The translations under genes were made by a program, and so were the position numbers. The notes under the pieces are model-generated. The model worked only from the letters and a program-made list of their open reading frames with translations, ran no database searches and had not been told where the DNA came from. Below are positions 1 to 6,435 of a stretch of DNA of 22,492 nt, in pieces. The first letter of the stretch is position 1, and every line of letters begins with the position of its first letter. The DNA is from a virus, in the IMG/VR virus record IMGVR_UViG_3300032053_008445, positions 1 through 22,492 of that record, one strand, 5' to 3'.

Positions 1-1242
1 CCTTCGGGACAGACAATTACTCAATATAATGTTCAGACTGGTGGCGCAAGCAATTTGTTAAATAATGTCTCCCCCAGTGCAGCTAGCAATATCCCATTGA
101 TATCGCAGGGCGTTGCAGCCCATCCAGCTTTCGGAACTGCTTCGGTAGCAGGTGGAGGCACAGGAGCCACTACGCTTACAGGAGTCCTAACGGGCAGCGG
201 AACTAGTACTATAGTTGGAACGGCGATTACTCAATATAATGTGATTACGGGTGGAGCTTCTAATTTACCGAATTCGGTTGCCCCCAGTGCCACTAGCGGA
301 GTTCCTGTTATTTCTCAAGGGGCAGCGTCTCAACCTGTTTTTGGAACAGCTGTAGTAGCTGGTGGAGGAACGGGAGCAACTACACTTACAGGAGTCCTAA
401 CAGGAAATGGAACTAGCGCTATCGTAGGTACTGCCATCACGCAATACAATGTGATTACGGGTGGAGCTTCTAATTTACCGAATTCGGTTGCCCCCAGTGC
501 CACTAGCGGAGTTCCTGTTATTTCACAGGGAGCCGCTAGCCAACCAGTTTTTGGGACAGCTGTAGTCGCAGGTGGCGGAACGGGTTTAACCACACTCACC
601 ACAGCCTATGGCGTGGTATGTGCAGGAACTACGGCAACAGGCGCGTTGCAAAATGCAGGTGCAGGATTAGCTGGCCAAGTTTTGATATCAAACGGGGCCT
701 CTGCGTTACCTTCATTTTCACAAAATTTACAGTATTTAGATTCTAAAACACCATCAGGCGGATTAGTGTTATTTGATCTTTCTTCTTATAATTCATACAA
801 TATATATTGCATCGTAACTAAAAATATATTTCCTGCTACAAACGCAGGAATTTTGACTCTTGTTGTATCTAATGATGGTGGAGCAACATTCAAGGTAGCA
901 GGATATCAATCAGGAGTTACCTCCACTGGGTATAACACAGCTGTATCTACAAATAATAATTCGGCAGTTGCGTATTTGATGACTGGCCCAATGCATCAAT
1001 CAGGTGGCGGAGGGGGAACATTTGGAGTATATTATTTGGATACTAATTACTCGTTTGAGTTTATGCTAACGGGAAAAGGGGTCTATTACAATTCTACGAC
1101 CAACATCATGACAGGTGCGTTAGCTACTGGTGGATTAGGTATCGGAGCAGCAGCAGATATAGATTATTTAAAGTTTACGGCGACAGGAGTTGGCGGATTA
1201 ATATCTTTCGGAACGATCACCTTATTTGGAATGCCAGGATAA
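1..1242 (+). CDS. Tail fibre / receptor-binding protein, C-terminal part (5' end outside window)
   Basis: The reading frame is open from base 1, so the start lies upstream; the first in-window start-like codon (TTG at 55) sits inside a repeat and is not a real start. The N-terminal two thirds are tandem 70-residue repeats rich in Gly, Thr, Ala and Ser, containing motifs such as ITQYNV.TGGASNL and AGGGTGATTLTGVLTG. The last ~180 residues (from about base 720) are non-repetitive, rich in Tyr, Asn and Gly, and end in an FGTITLFGMPG-like strand, as is common for the knob of phage fibres. Repeats like these are typical of trimeric fibre shafts; the knob would bind the host surface. It converges with the exonuclease gene, with only 5 bp between the two stops. 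Fibre role is inferred from composition and phage context; no enzymatic motif was seen. Confidence 0.7.
   Translation, partial: PSGQTITQYNVQTGGASNLLNNVSPSAASNIPLISQGVAAHPAFGTASVAGGGTGATTLTGVLTGSGTSTIVGTAITQYNVITGGASNLPNSVAPSATSGVPVISQGAASQPVFGTAVVAGGGTGATTLTGVLTGNGTSAIVGTAITQYNVITGGASNLPNSVAPSATSGVPVISQGAASQPVFGTAVVAGGGTGLTTLTTAYGVVCAGTTATGALQNAGAGLAGQVLISNGASALPSFSQNLQYLDSKTPSGGLVLFDLSSYNSYNIYCIVTKNIFPATNAGILTLVVSNDGGATFKVAGYQSGVTSTGYNTAVSTNNNSAVAYLMTGPMHQSGGGGGTFGVYYLDTNYSFEFMLTGKGVYYNSTTNIMTGALATGGLGIGAAADIDYLKFTATGVGGLISFGTITLFGMPG
16..600 (+). repeat. In-frame tandem repeat, 210 bp (70 aa) period
   Basis: Units begin at 16, 226 and 436 (ITQYNV anchor), exactly 210 bp apart; the third decays after about 600. 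Units 2 and 3 share 77 identical bases (238-314 and 448-524). They then diverge at synonymous sites: 12 of the next 21 codons differ while the 21 residues are identical. Unit 1 is more diverged at protein level. The array probably forms the fibre shaft. Confidence 0.9.
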
Positions 1243-1247
1243 GAAAT

Positions 1248-2123
1248 TTAGATCGATAACCTCCAACTGATAACTGGATCTCCTCTGTATTGATCAAGGT
1301 CTACTCCCTTAAGCTCCGGTATTTTGGAATACTGGGGCGTTGCTTTTCTAGTGACTTTCTGAACTTTTAGATCTCCAATCCTAGCCCTTACACACCCTTG
1401 AGTCCCTTCAATTAATTCGTTTCGAAGCGTTGCCACTTCGTCTTGCATATTCGCAACTTCGCTATTTAGATACAAAAGCCGATTAGCTTTATCGACTAGG
1501 TAGGACTCTCCAAAATCGACCCAATCTTTGTCCATTGGCTCAGGAGGCTTGCAATCTAAAATACGTTTGTAAAATGCAAACTCTGCCTGAAACTGAGCGT
1601 CCATTTTAACTTTGTCGCGATATACCCACACCTCGGCTTGCGAGTCTGGATGATAAGAAAAGTACAAAATTCGATCCACGTCTGGCAGATCTTCCAGTAT
1701 GTGGTAAAGCTGTGGCATATATTTTTCTGGCACGTGACCTTCTAGAGCTTTTTGATGATCCACACGACCAGGGCATTTTATTTCAGCAACAAACACAGAT
1801 CCATCGGGCCGTTGCCATAATCCATCAAGCGAACTGATATGCCAATCGTAAAAATCTTGCGGATGAGTTATGACGACTGGCTGTAAGTCCGATTCATATT
1901 TTGTATTCAGGTATCTTCGTGCGATCGGCTCCATCATAGTTCCGCGTATCATTGCATCGTTTACAGGAGTTTCCCTATCCTCCATCATGTCTTCAAACAG
2001 TTGCAAGGGCGTTTTAAATCCAACGCCCATGATAGATGATGCAGACGAGCTGCCTATTTTGCCTCTTCGAAAATCTTTCCAATCTTGTGAACCTTGCTCT
2101 AGGTCAATAAATTTTATTCGCAT
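1248..2123 (-). CDS. YqaJ-type phage recombination exonuclease (lambda Exo-like)
   Basis: A 291-residue protein of the YqaJ/lambda-exonuclease family, PD-(D/E)XK enzymes that resect one strand of double-stranded DNA for annealing-based recombination. Visible motifs are QGSQDWKDFRRGKIGSS (10-26), RGTMMEP with Glu65, SLDG with Asp100 (98-101), EIKCP with Glu114 and Lys116, and a downstream YMPQLYH helix with Gln138. The order matches the family metal and catalytic residues. A predicted coiled-coil-like stretch (about 215-240) follows. The start is supported by an AGGAAAG Shine-Dalgarno 6 bases upstream. It lies downstream of the bet-like gene on the same strand; together they form a two-component recombinase. 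Length is normal for phage YqaJ proteins. Confidence 0.88.
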   Translation of the reverse strand: MRIKFIDLEQGSQDWKDFRRGKIGSSSASSIMGVGFKTPLQLFEDMMEDRETPVNDAMIRGTMMEPIARRYLNTKYESDLQPVVITHPQDFYDWHISSLDGLWQRPDGSVFVAEIKCPGRVDHQKALEGHVPEKYMPQLYHILEDLPDVDRILYFSYHPDSQAEVWVYRDKVKMDAQFQAEFAFYKRILDCKPPEPMDKDWVDFGESYLVDKANRLLYLNSEVANMQDEVATLRNELIEGTQGCVRARIGDLKVQKVTRKATPQYSKIPELKGVDLDQYRGDPVISWRLSI

Positions 2124-2148
2124 TTTTCTTTCCTATATTTCTTAAATT

Positions 2149-2177
2149 TTACTATAGTAATTTTAGCATATGTTACC
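2149..2177 (-). promoter_or_regulatory. Possible promoter/operator for the exonuclease gene
   Basis: A perfect 12-bp palindrome TTACTATAGTAA (2149-2160) contains TATAGT on the minus strand, one base from a sigma70 -10. No -35 lies at the right distance. Instead a GGTAACATATGCT element (2177-2165, minus strand) matches 11 of 13 bases of GCTACCATATGCT at 3072-3084 in the bet/repressor control region. It may be an operator shared by the two recombination genes. Inference only. Confidence 0.3.
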
Positions 2178-2188
2178 TCCCCAGTTGT

Positions 2189-2220
2189 TTTCCCCTCTTC
2201 TCACAGAGGGGAAATTTTTT
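2189..2220 (+). terminator. Rho-independent terminator, plus-strand direction
   Basis: A perfect 10-bp stem, TTTCCCCTCT / AGAGGGGAAA (2189-2198 and 2205-2214), with a 6-base loop is followed by six T residues on the plus strand. The minus strand lacks a U-run after the hairpin. It therefore best terminates transcription running rightward from the tail-fibre side, protecting the leftward bet-like gene from antisense read-through. It may still stabilise the 3' end of the bet transcript. Confidence 0.6.
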
Positions 2221-3034
2221 AGAAATTGAATTCTTCATCAATCTCACCAGACTCCTCCAGTTTTTTTAGTTTTTCCCTCTCAATTTTGCGCTTGTCTATT
2301 GCTCTTAAACATCCCAATAAGCAGTCTTTTGGAAGAGAAAAAAAGTTCGTCATAGGTGCTGATAGTTTGTTTTTGTTTGTGTAGTATTTAAGGAGAGAGT
2401 GTCTATAAGATGCGTCCTCAGAGGACAATATATTTTCTAGGTCCTGTGCTTCTTCGCTAGAAATTGTCTCTACAAATGTAAGCAGCTCAGGTGGGGCTTT
2501 TGGTTGCATAACCTCGTCACCTTCCAACTCTTCTTTTGTATAGATACCGCTAAGGTCTGAAGGGAATGCTTTGCGAAGTGCAAGTGCCTCTGAACATTTA
2601 GATATCATGACGTGCGGTTTGCTTTTCCACAAAGGCCCTGTGCCAACATACTCGCTAAAAACAGCTGTTACACCGACCTCGTGCCATGTATTGTCTGGCC
2701 CCAGCTTTTTAACGTAGCTGGTGGCTGATGTGATATGACCATCCTTTCCATACGTAAATGTAGTCTCTCTGCCTGGCATGTATCTTTTAGACCTCTCGGC
2801 AATCAACCTATATCCGTCAATCGCGGTGATGATGCTCATTTTGCCGCTAATTTTGATAAAATAAATCTGCCTCATAAACGGATCTAATCCCGATCGATTA
2901 CACGCGTGTAAAAACAGCTGTAGCTCATTGTCTGTTGCGTCTTTACAAATCGTATTTTTCAACAGATTTATTTTATCCTCCGACATGGTAGAAATGTCGT
3001 GGTTTTGTACGGTTTGTGTTGTCTGAACTGTCAT
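2219..3034 (-). CDS. bet: Bet/RecT-type single-strand annealing protein
   Basis: A 271-residue single-strand annealing recombinase of the Red-beta/RecT superfamily, which coats resected DNA and anneals homologous strands. Recognisable family segments are a CNRSGLDPFMRQIYFIK stretch (45-61), AIDGYRLIAERS (71-82) and a later SKCSEALALRKAFP helix. The C-terminal part (after about 180) is charged and probably interacts with partners. A longer frame upstream adds 11 residues, but ATG at 3034 is chosen because AAGGAAGGAAC lies just upstream. It is transcribed leftward ahead of the YqaJ exonuclease gene, the standard pairing, with a 95-bp gap. A sigma70-like promoter (TTGAAT, 17 bp, TAGCAT) precedes it and overlaps candidate operators. 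Confidence 0.85.
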   Translation of the reverse strand: MTVQTTQTVQNHDISTMSEDKINLLKNTICKDATDNELQLFLHACNRSGLDPFMRQIYFIKISGKMSIITAIDGYRLIAERSKRYMPGRETTFTYGKDGHITSATSYVKKLGPDNTWHEVGVTAVFSEYVGTGPLWKSKPHVMISKCSEALALRKAFPSDLSGIYTKEELEGDEVMQPKAPPELLTFVETISSEEAQDLENILSSEDASYRHSLLKYYTNKNKLSAPMTNFFSLPKDCLLGCLRAIDKRKIEREKLKKLEESGEIDEEFNF

Positions 3035-3069
3035 GATGTTCCTTCCTTTTTGCGTTAAAACATACACCT

Positions 3070-3110
3070 ATGCTACCATATGCTCTAATTAAATTCAACA
3101 TATGTGGTAC
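3070..3110 (-). promoter_or_regulatory. Divergent control region: leftward promoter with candidate operators
   Basis: On the minus strand TTGAAT (3098-3093), a 17-bp spacer and TAGCAT (3075-3070) form a sigma70-like promoter for the bet-like gene. The direct repeat TATGCT..TATGCT (3070-3084) and AACATATGTGGTAC (3097-3110) overlap it. CATATG-centred half-sites suggest binding by the adjacent Cro-like protein. The -10/-35 match is moderate; operator role is inference. Confidence 0.45.
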
Positions 3111-3120
3111 TGTGGATAAA

Positions 3121-3372
3121 ATGAACTTGAGAGACTGGCTCTTCAAAAACAAAATTCGACTAGTATACTTTTCTGCACTGATGAAAGTCGACCGAACATA
3201 CGTACACAAATGGATGCGAGGCACACACGCGCCATCTGAGAAGGTCATGAAGAGAATCCGTGAGATTTCGCTTGGGCAAATCAGTACACACGACGATTTA
3301 AGGGATCACGATATCTTAAAAAACAAAAAGTTACAGGATATCTCTGTGCCACCAAAACACCCACACGATTAA
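3121..3372 (+). CDS. Small Cro/XRE-like helix-turn-helix repressor
   Basis: An 83-residue protein. The first ~50 residues form a compact helix-turn-helix: MNLRDWLFKNKI, then FSALMKVDRTYVHKWMRG with T-x-P-S-type spacing (GTHAPSEKVMKRI), the pattern of Cro/phage-repressor DNA-binding domains. The C-terminal 30 residues are polar and unassigned. An upstream in-frame ATG at 3070 would lie inside the promoter/operator and has no ribosome-binding site, so the ATG at 3121 is preferred, though its Shine-Dalgarno is also weak. It is divergent from the recombination operon, so it probably controls that operon and its own promoter. It is convergent with the nuclease gene (39-bp gap). Confidence 0.65.
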   Translation: MNLRDWLFKNKIRLVYFSALMKVDRTYVHKWMRGTHAPSEKVMKRIREISLGQISTHDDLRDHDILKNKKLQDISVPPKHPHD

Positions 3373-3411
3373 AACGGCCAAGGGGGTTAAGATCAAAACG
3401 TGAGTCATAAA

Positions 3412-4014
3412 TTATCCTTTTTCCCAGTCTGGGATTAAAATAGAAAGTTTTCCTGAGTTGGCTTTATACCATTTTGAGTCAACAATGCGAAGGATTTCTT
3501 TAGGAAAGTATTTTTTAAAACGCGCTATCTTAGTCTTGCTCTTAGGGTCCATGAAACCCTTGACCTCGATCCACTCATGAGATCCGTCTAGCAAAATCAC
3601 CTTAAAATCAGGCAAATAAGTTACGCAACCGCGCCTAATGCCCTCGAACCAGAACGTTTGAGGCTCATGTAGCCATTCGACAATAAGACCCTGTTGTTTC
3701 TGCCACTCTAAATATCGTCCATAGTTGGCCTCCCATCGAGACCTAAAATATACGCGCCTTCCCCCGAACTCTCGCCACCCCTGCCGGAACGTCTTCTCAG
3801 GCTTTGATTTAGGCGCCTTTAGCTTGACGACAGGCTTAGTCCTAATTCTAGACGCTGCTCTTAGTTTCTCTGCGTTTTTGGCCCATCTAAGGGCTTTAGA
3901 TCGCGCATCTTTCACGGGGTCGCCTCCGTCTCTTAGGTTTGTTAGCTGTTGGATTAGATTTCTCACATCCCTCACACCACATAAGCATTTGCACTCCCCC
4001 CCCCTCCAAAACAC
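3412..4014 (-). CDS. PD-(D/E)XK-type phage endonuclease (DUF1064-like)
   Basis: Up to 200 residues. The core shows FRSRWEANYGRYLEW (an early Glu), TYLPDFKV (Asp) and EWIEVKGF (E-x-K), the ordered residues of a PD-(D/E)XK nuclease as in DUF1064/T7 endonuclease I-like phage proteins. Such enzymes often resolve branched DNA, which would fit beside the recombination genes. A basic linker (KPVVKLKAPKSKPEK) precedes the core. The start is uncertain: the frame opens with GTG at 4014 just before nine consecutive G residues, and GTG codons at 3975 and 3966 are alternatives. The 5' part overlaps the zinc-ribbon gene (3896-4081) in another frame; loss of one G from the run would fuse the two. Family assignment is by motif only. 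Confidence 0.65.
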   Translation of the reverse strand: MFWRGGECKCLCGVRDVRNLIQQLTNLRDGGDPVKDARSKALRWAKNAEKLRAASRIRTKPVVKLKAPKSKPEKTFRQGWREFGGRRVYFRSRWEANYGRYLEWQKQQGLIVEWLHEPQTFWFEGIRRGCVTYLPDFKVILLDGSHEWIEVKGFMDPKSKTKIARFKKYFPKEILRIVDSKWYKANSGKLSILIPDWEKG

Positions 4015-4081
4015 AAGCTAAATTACAGAATATTTTATGACAGTTAATGCACTCAAAACCGCATTGATCTAATGTAGGCAT
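3896..4081 (-). CDS. Small zinc-ribbon protein with basic tail
   Basis: A 61-residue protein starting at ATG 4081, supported by a GAGGAAA Shine-Dalgarno. Cysteines occur as CGFECINC, CNLAC and, after a short glycine stretch, CEGC; the tail is strongly basic (KPKRRRRPRER). This looks like a zinc-binding nucleic-acid-binding protein. The nine-G tract (minus strand of 3996-4004) lies between the two cysteine clusters and encodes the glycines. The second cluster is in the same frame as the first, which argues that the frame is genuine. It overlaps the downstream nuclease gene by up to 119 bp and is divergent from the zinc ribbon at 4106. Confidence 0.55.
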   Translation of the reverse strand: MPTLDQCGFECINCHKIFCNLACVLEGGGVQMLMWCEGCEKSNPTANKPKRRRRPRERCAI

Positions 4082-4105
4082 TTTTTTCCTCAAAAGGGGG
4101 GTCAC

Positions 4106-4294
4106 GTGAAGTCCATGTCTATCAAAAATTCCTTCAGCCATTTTATGAAGAGAAATGTAAATTGCTGTCCATCATGCATGGAACACTTTAAAAAAAGAAC
4201 GGTCAAAATAGTCTGGAAAGACGTTGTTGAGTGTACGCGTTGCGGTCATATTTGGATTCTTCTTGATGACACTGAATATGCTAAGTGGACATAA
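4106..4294 (+). CDS. Small zinc-ribbon protein
   Basis: A protein of up to 62 residues with C-P-S-C near the middle and C-T-R-C-G about 23 residues later, a typical zinc ribbon of ~30 residues. The start is ambiguous: GTG 4106 lies 4 bases after an AAGGGGGG tract; ATG 4115 and ATG 4148 are alternatives. It is divergent from the minus-strand zinc-ribbon gene with only ~25 bp between the starts, so any promoter must lie inside the neighbouring gene. Function unknown; regulatory or nucleic-acid binding is a guess. Confidence 0.55.
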   Translation: MKSMSIKNSFSHFMKRNVNCCPSCMEHFKKRTVKIVWKDVVECTRCGHIWILLDDTEYAKWT

Positions 4295-4342
4295 AAGTTT
4301 ACATAGAATAAATTTTTAAGTTGCATGAATTAAAGAGGGAAA

Positions 4343-4732
4343 ATGGATCATTGGCTTACAATCACGCAAACGGCTCGTTCTGTCAATATCACACGGCAGG
4401 GCGTTTACGTTGCGATAAAAAGCGGAAGGCTAAAAGCTTCAAAAAACGAAAGCGGGCAGTGGTTCATAAATCCAAAAGACCTATCACGCTACCTACAAGA
4501 TAAATATTCTAGGCTGCTCTCTAAAAAAAACGATGGATCTCCTCTTTATGATCCAGAAAAGGGAGAATACTCGGTAGGCCAAATTTCCGAAATGTCCGGT
4601 TGCGACCGCCAACGGGTGTACTACCTAATACGAACGAAGCAACTAAAATCTACACGCAACAATAGTTCGCACATTGTACACATAGACGACGCCTCAGACA
4701 TGCCTAGACTTATAGGATCTATGTATCGATAA
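4343..4732 (+). CDS. Tandem helix-turn-helix (excisionase/MerR-like) DNA-binding protein
   Basis: A 129-residue protein made of two similar DNA-binding units. Residues 4-51 read WLTITQTARSVNITRQGVYV..KSGRL, then WFINPKDLSRYL; residues 75-124 read YSVGQISEMSGCDRQRVYYL..TKQL, then a basic wing-like stretch and a short helix. Each matches the HTH_17/excisionase layout: helix, turn, helix, xxGRL or xxKQL wing, and a substrate-contact segment ending in DL or a similar motif. The AGAGGG Shine-Dalgarno 4-6 bases upstream of ATG 4343 supports the start. It directly precedes the structured leader and the gene at 4953, so it is a candidate regulator of that promoter. It could alternatively be an excisionase, but no integrase is visible. 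Confidence 0.65.
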   Translation: MDHWLTITQTARSVNITRQGVYVAIKSGRLKASKNESGQWFINPKDLSRYLQDKYSRLLSKKNDGSPLYDPEKGEYSVGQISEMSGCDRQRVYYLIRTKQLKSTRNNSSHIVHIDDASDMPRLIGSMYR

Positions 4733-4742
4733 GAAAAGGTTG

Positions 4743-4771
4743 TTGAATTTTAAGGTGCAGTGTTGAATAAT
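4743..4771 (+). promoter_or_regulatory. Sigma70-like promoter for the structured leader and gene at 4953
   Basis: TTGAAT (4743-4748), a 17-bp spacer and AATAAT (4766-4771) give 4/6 and 5/6 matches. Transcription would begin near 4778, about ten bases before the first arm of the long stem that starts at 4787. Confidence 0.5.
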
Positions 4772-4786
4772 GATCTAGAAAAACAA

Positions 4787-4950
4787 TGCCCCTGTATTCA
4801 GCAGAGGCAAACAACAAAAAAAAGGTAACGTTCATTTGATAATCGAACGTAGTAGATTCTGCCAAATAGGCGAATAAAAAAGAATCTAAAAGAAATACTT
4901 TGTTGTTTGCAGTTGAATACAGGGGCGCTCAAAACCTAAAAGGAGTGCCC
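4787..4950 (+). ncRNA. Structured 5' leader, candidate RNA switch (or replication-origin-like inverted repeat)
   Basis: The 220-bp gap 4733-4952 holds this element. Arm 4787-4802 pairs with 4912-4927 (13 Watson-Crick pairs of GCCCCTGTATTCA with its complement, plus ends). After a 4x1 internal loop, 4807-4818 pairs with 4899-4910. The 80-base apical part carries two hairpins: ACGTTC/GAACGT (4828-4833, 4845-4850) and TAGATTCT/AGAATCTA (4853-4860, 4881-4888). The 3' arm can instead form GGGCGCTC (4923-4930) with GAGTGCCC (4943-4950), one G-U pair, which buries part of the AAGGAG Shine-Dalgarno (4940-4945) of the next gene. The two folds share 4923-4927 and exclude each other. No known riboswitch class is recognised. 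Confidence 0.55.
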
Positions 4951-4952
4951 AA

Positions 4953-5606
4953 ATGAACATAATAAACCTAGAAATCAGCCAAGATCATCTCTACGAGTTC
5001 TTTCAATTCTACGATACGCTAGGAAATGTTCAGCAAAAAATATGGAAAGCTGTCTCTTGGTGGTGTAAAAAATTTCCATGTGCCTATCCAAAACAAGAAA
5101 AGATTGCCCAAAATATTGGATGCTCTAGAAAGCACGTTAATCGAACTCTAGACCTGTTCAAAAAACTGGGATGGATTTCTCTCATTTCCAGGGGTAATAA
5201 GAGGACAAAAATACTGTCGATTCCACACCACTTGATACAAATCGATCTCATTAAGCGTAAGTTCTTTAAGAAGGTAGAGGTTACATCAGAGGTTACACAT
5301 AGTTATTCTAGTTATGCAAGGCATACTAGTAAGGCTAGTCATCTAGCTACGCACCATCAAAAAAATATAGAAATCCCAGAAATTGCCATAAAACTCAACT
5401 GCTCAAGGGAAAATTCTCTCAAACTTGGACTGCTAAGCGAATTTATCCTTCAAGAAACACTCCATGAATGCAAAAGAGTAGGAAAAAGCGGATTTCGCCC
5501 TCAGTGTGAAGAGTCGTACTTTGTAGGAATAGCCATGAACATAGCCAAAAAACAGAACTTCAAGGTCGAATGGCCAAGATATTACTCTCAGGTTAATAAG
5601 TTTTAA
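4953..5606 (+). CDS. Winged-helix (HTH_36-like) replication/regulatory protein
   Basis: A 217-residue protein. Residues 30-91 form a winged helix: IWKAVSWWCKKF, YPKQEKIAQNIGCSRKHVNRTLD (recognition helix), LGWISLISRG and a beta wing ending ILSIPHHL. This resembles HTH_36 domains of plasmid and phage replication initiators and of proteins I associate with environmental chlamydial mobile elements. The middle (about 105-130) is Ser/Thr/His-rich and probably a linker. The C-terminal ~85 residues form a second helical domain with no recognised motif. AAGGAG lies 7 bases before the ATG and is the target of the leader hairpin. Replication initiation is an inference from family and position; a transcription-factor role is equally possible. 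Confidence 0.6.
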   Translation: MNIINLEISQDHLYEFFQFYDTLGNVQQKIWKAVSWWCKKFPCAYPKQEKIAQNIGCSRKHVNRTLDLFKKLGWISLISRGNKRTKILSIPHHLIQIDLIKRKFFKKVEVTSEVTHSYSSYARHTSKASHLATHHQKNIEIPEIAIKLNCSRENSLKLGLLSEFILQETLHECKRVGKSGFRPQCEESYFVGIAMNIAKKQNFKVEWPRYYSQVNKF

Positions 5607-5667
5607 CCTTGACTTTTCCGACGGGCACTTAAATTAACTAAATCTTAATAAAAAAGAGAGGAATCAT

Positions 5668-6435
5668 ATGGAAATAGATTTTCAAGCGATAGAGTTATAT
5701 TTAGATGCAAGAAAGAACAAAAAACACTTCATAAGTAGAAATCTAAAGACACCAATTTCTATAGAGCAAATGGGTGATATATATCAATTAGTTAAGACTT
5801 ATGGAAAAACTGAAGTAATGAAGCTGGTAGAGCCAGCACAATGCATAAGTCATAAAATAAGAACAGAAATTATTTGCGAGAAGTGTTCGTTCCTTTTTCA
5901 TAAAGATTGTGCAAAAACTTTATTTTTTTCTTACATAGAAACATTTTTTACAGATGACAAAGCAGAATCTGTAGATGAAAATTTTTTATGTAAAGAATGC
6001 CTAAGAAAACTTAAAGAAGACAAAAAAAATGATCATGAAAATCAGATCAAAAAAAGAGATGAGCTAGAAAAGGAAAATACACTGAAATACATAAATGTAT
6101 ATTTAAATCCTGAAAGTTCTTGGAATAAAGGTGTTAAAATTTCAGAAATGCTGGAATGTTTGCAGCGAGTTTTTGTTAATTGGAAAGATATAGCATTAAA
6201 AATAAAATCCATGAAGTATCAAGATTTTTTGAAAACTCCATACTGGAAAGCCATATCAAAAAAGAAAAAACTTCAGGCGGGATTTAAGTGCCAGCTTTGT
6301 AATCATTCAGAAAATCTAGCAACTCATCATAGAACATATGAAATACATGGAGACGAGCTGAATAATATGAAAGAATTGATAGTATTATGCGAAAGTTGCC
6401 ATAGTAAATTTCATGACAAAGATAGCGAATCATGA
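5668..6435 (+). CDS. HNH endonuclease with N-terminal PHD/RING-like zinc finger
   Basis: A 255-residue protein. The C-terminal ~70 residues are an HNH nuclease: YWKAISKKK, C208-x2-C211, the H220-H221 pair, a following Asn, C241-x2-C244 and H249. The N-terminal half carries another zinc-binding pattern, C59-x2-H62, C70-x2-C73, H78-x2-C81 and C108-x2-C111, whose order resembles a PHD/RING cross-brace. A lysine- and glutamate-rich helix (about 112-140) links the two. The gene looks more A/T-rich, with more A-runs, than the structural genes. It starts at ATG 5668 after AGAGAGGAATC, and its TGA overlaps the next ATG (ATGA). It may be a homing-type or genome-attack nuclease; specificity is unknown. 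Confidence 0.8.
   Translation: MEIDFQAIELYLDARKNKKHFISRNLKTPISIEQMGDIYQLVKTYGKTEVMKLVEPAQCISHKIRTEIICEKCSFLFHKDCAKTLFFSYIETFFTDDKAESVDENFLCKECLRKLKEDKKNDHENQIKKRDELEKENTLKYINVYLNPESSWNKGVKISEMLECLQRVFVNWKDIALKIKSMKYQDFLKTPYWKAISKKKKLQAGFKCQLCNHSENLATHHRTYEIHGDELNNMKELIVLCESCHSKFHDKDSES

Noticed and set aside
330-602. Minus-strand frame in the fibre repeats
   Set aside because: It mirrors the repeat codons of the fibre gene and has no ribosome-binding site.
1870-2145. Plus-strand frame over the exonuclease start
   Set aside because: Antisense shadow of a clearly recognised YqaJ gene.
2973-3248. Minus-strand frame across the bet/repressor control region
   Set aside because: Runs through promoter and operator sequence and opposes the HTH gene; no start signal.
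3725-4021. Plus-strand frame opposite the nuclease
   Set aside because: Antisense to the PD-(D/E)XK motifs, which are much better supported.
4321-4503. Basic 60-residue plus-strand frame
   Set aside because: Out-of-frame shadow of the double-HTH gene; the HTH frame has the better ribosome-binding site.
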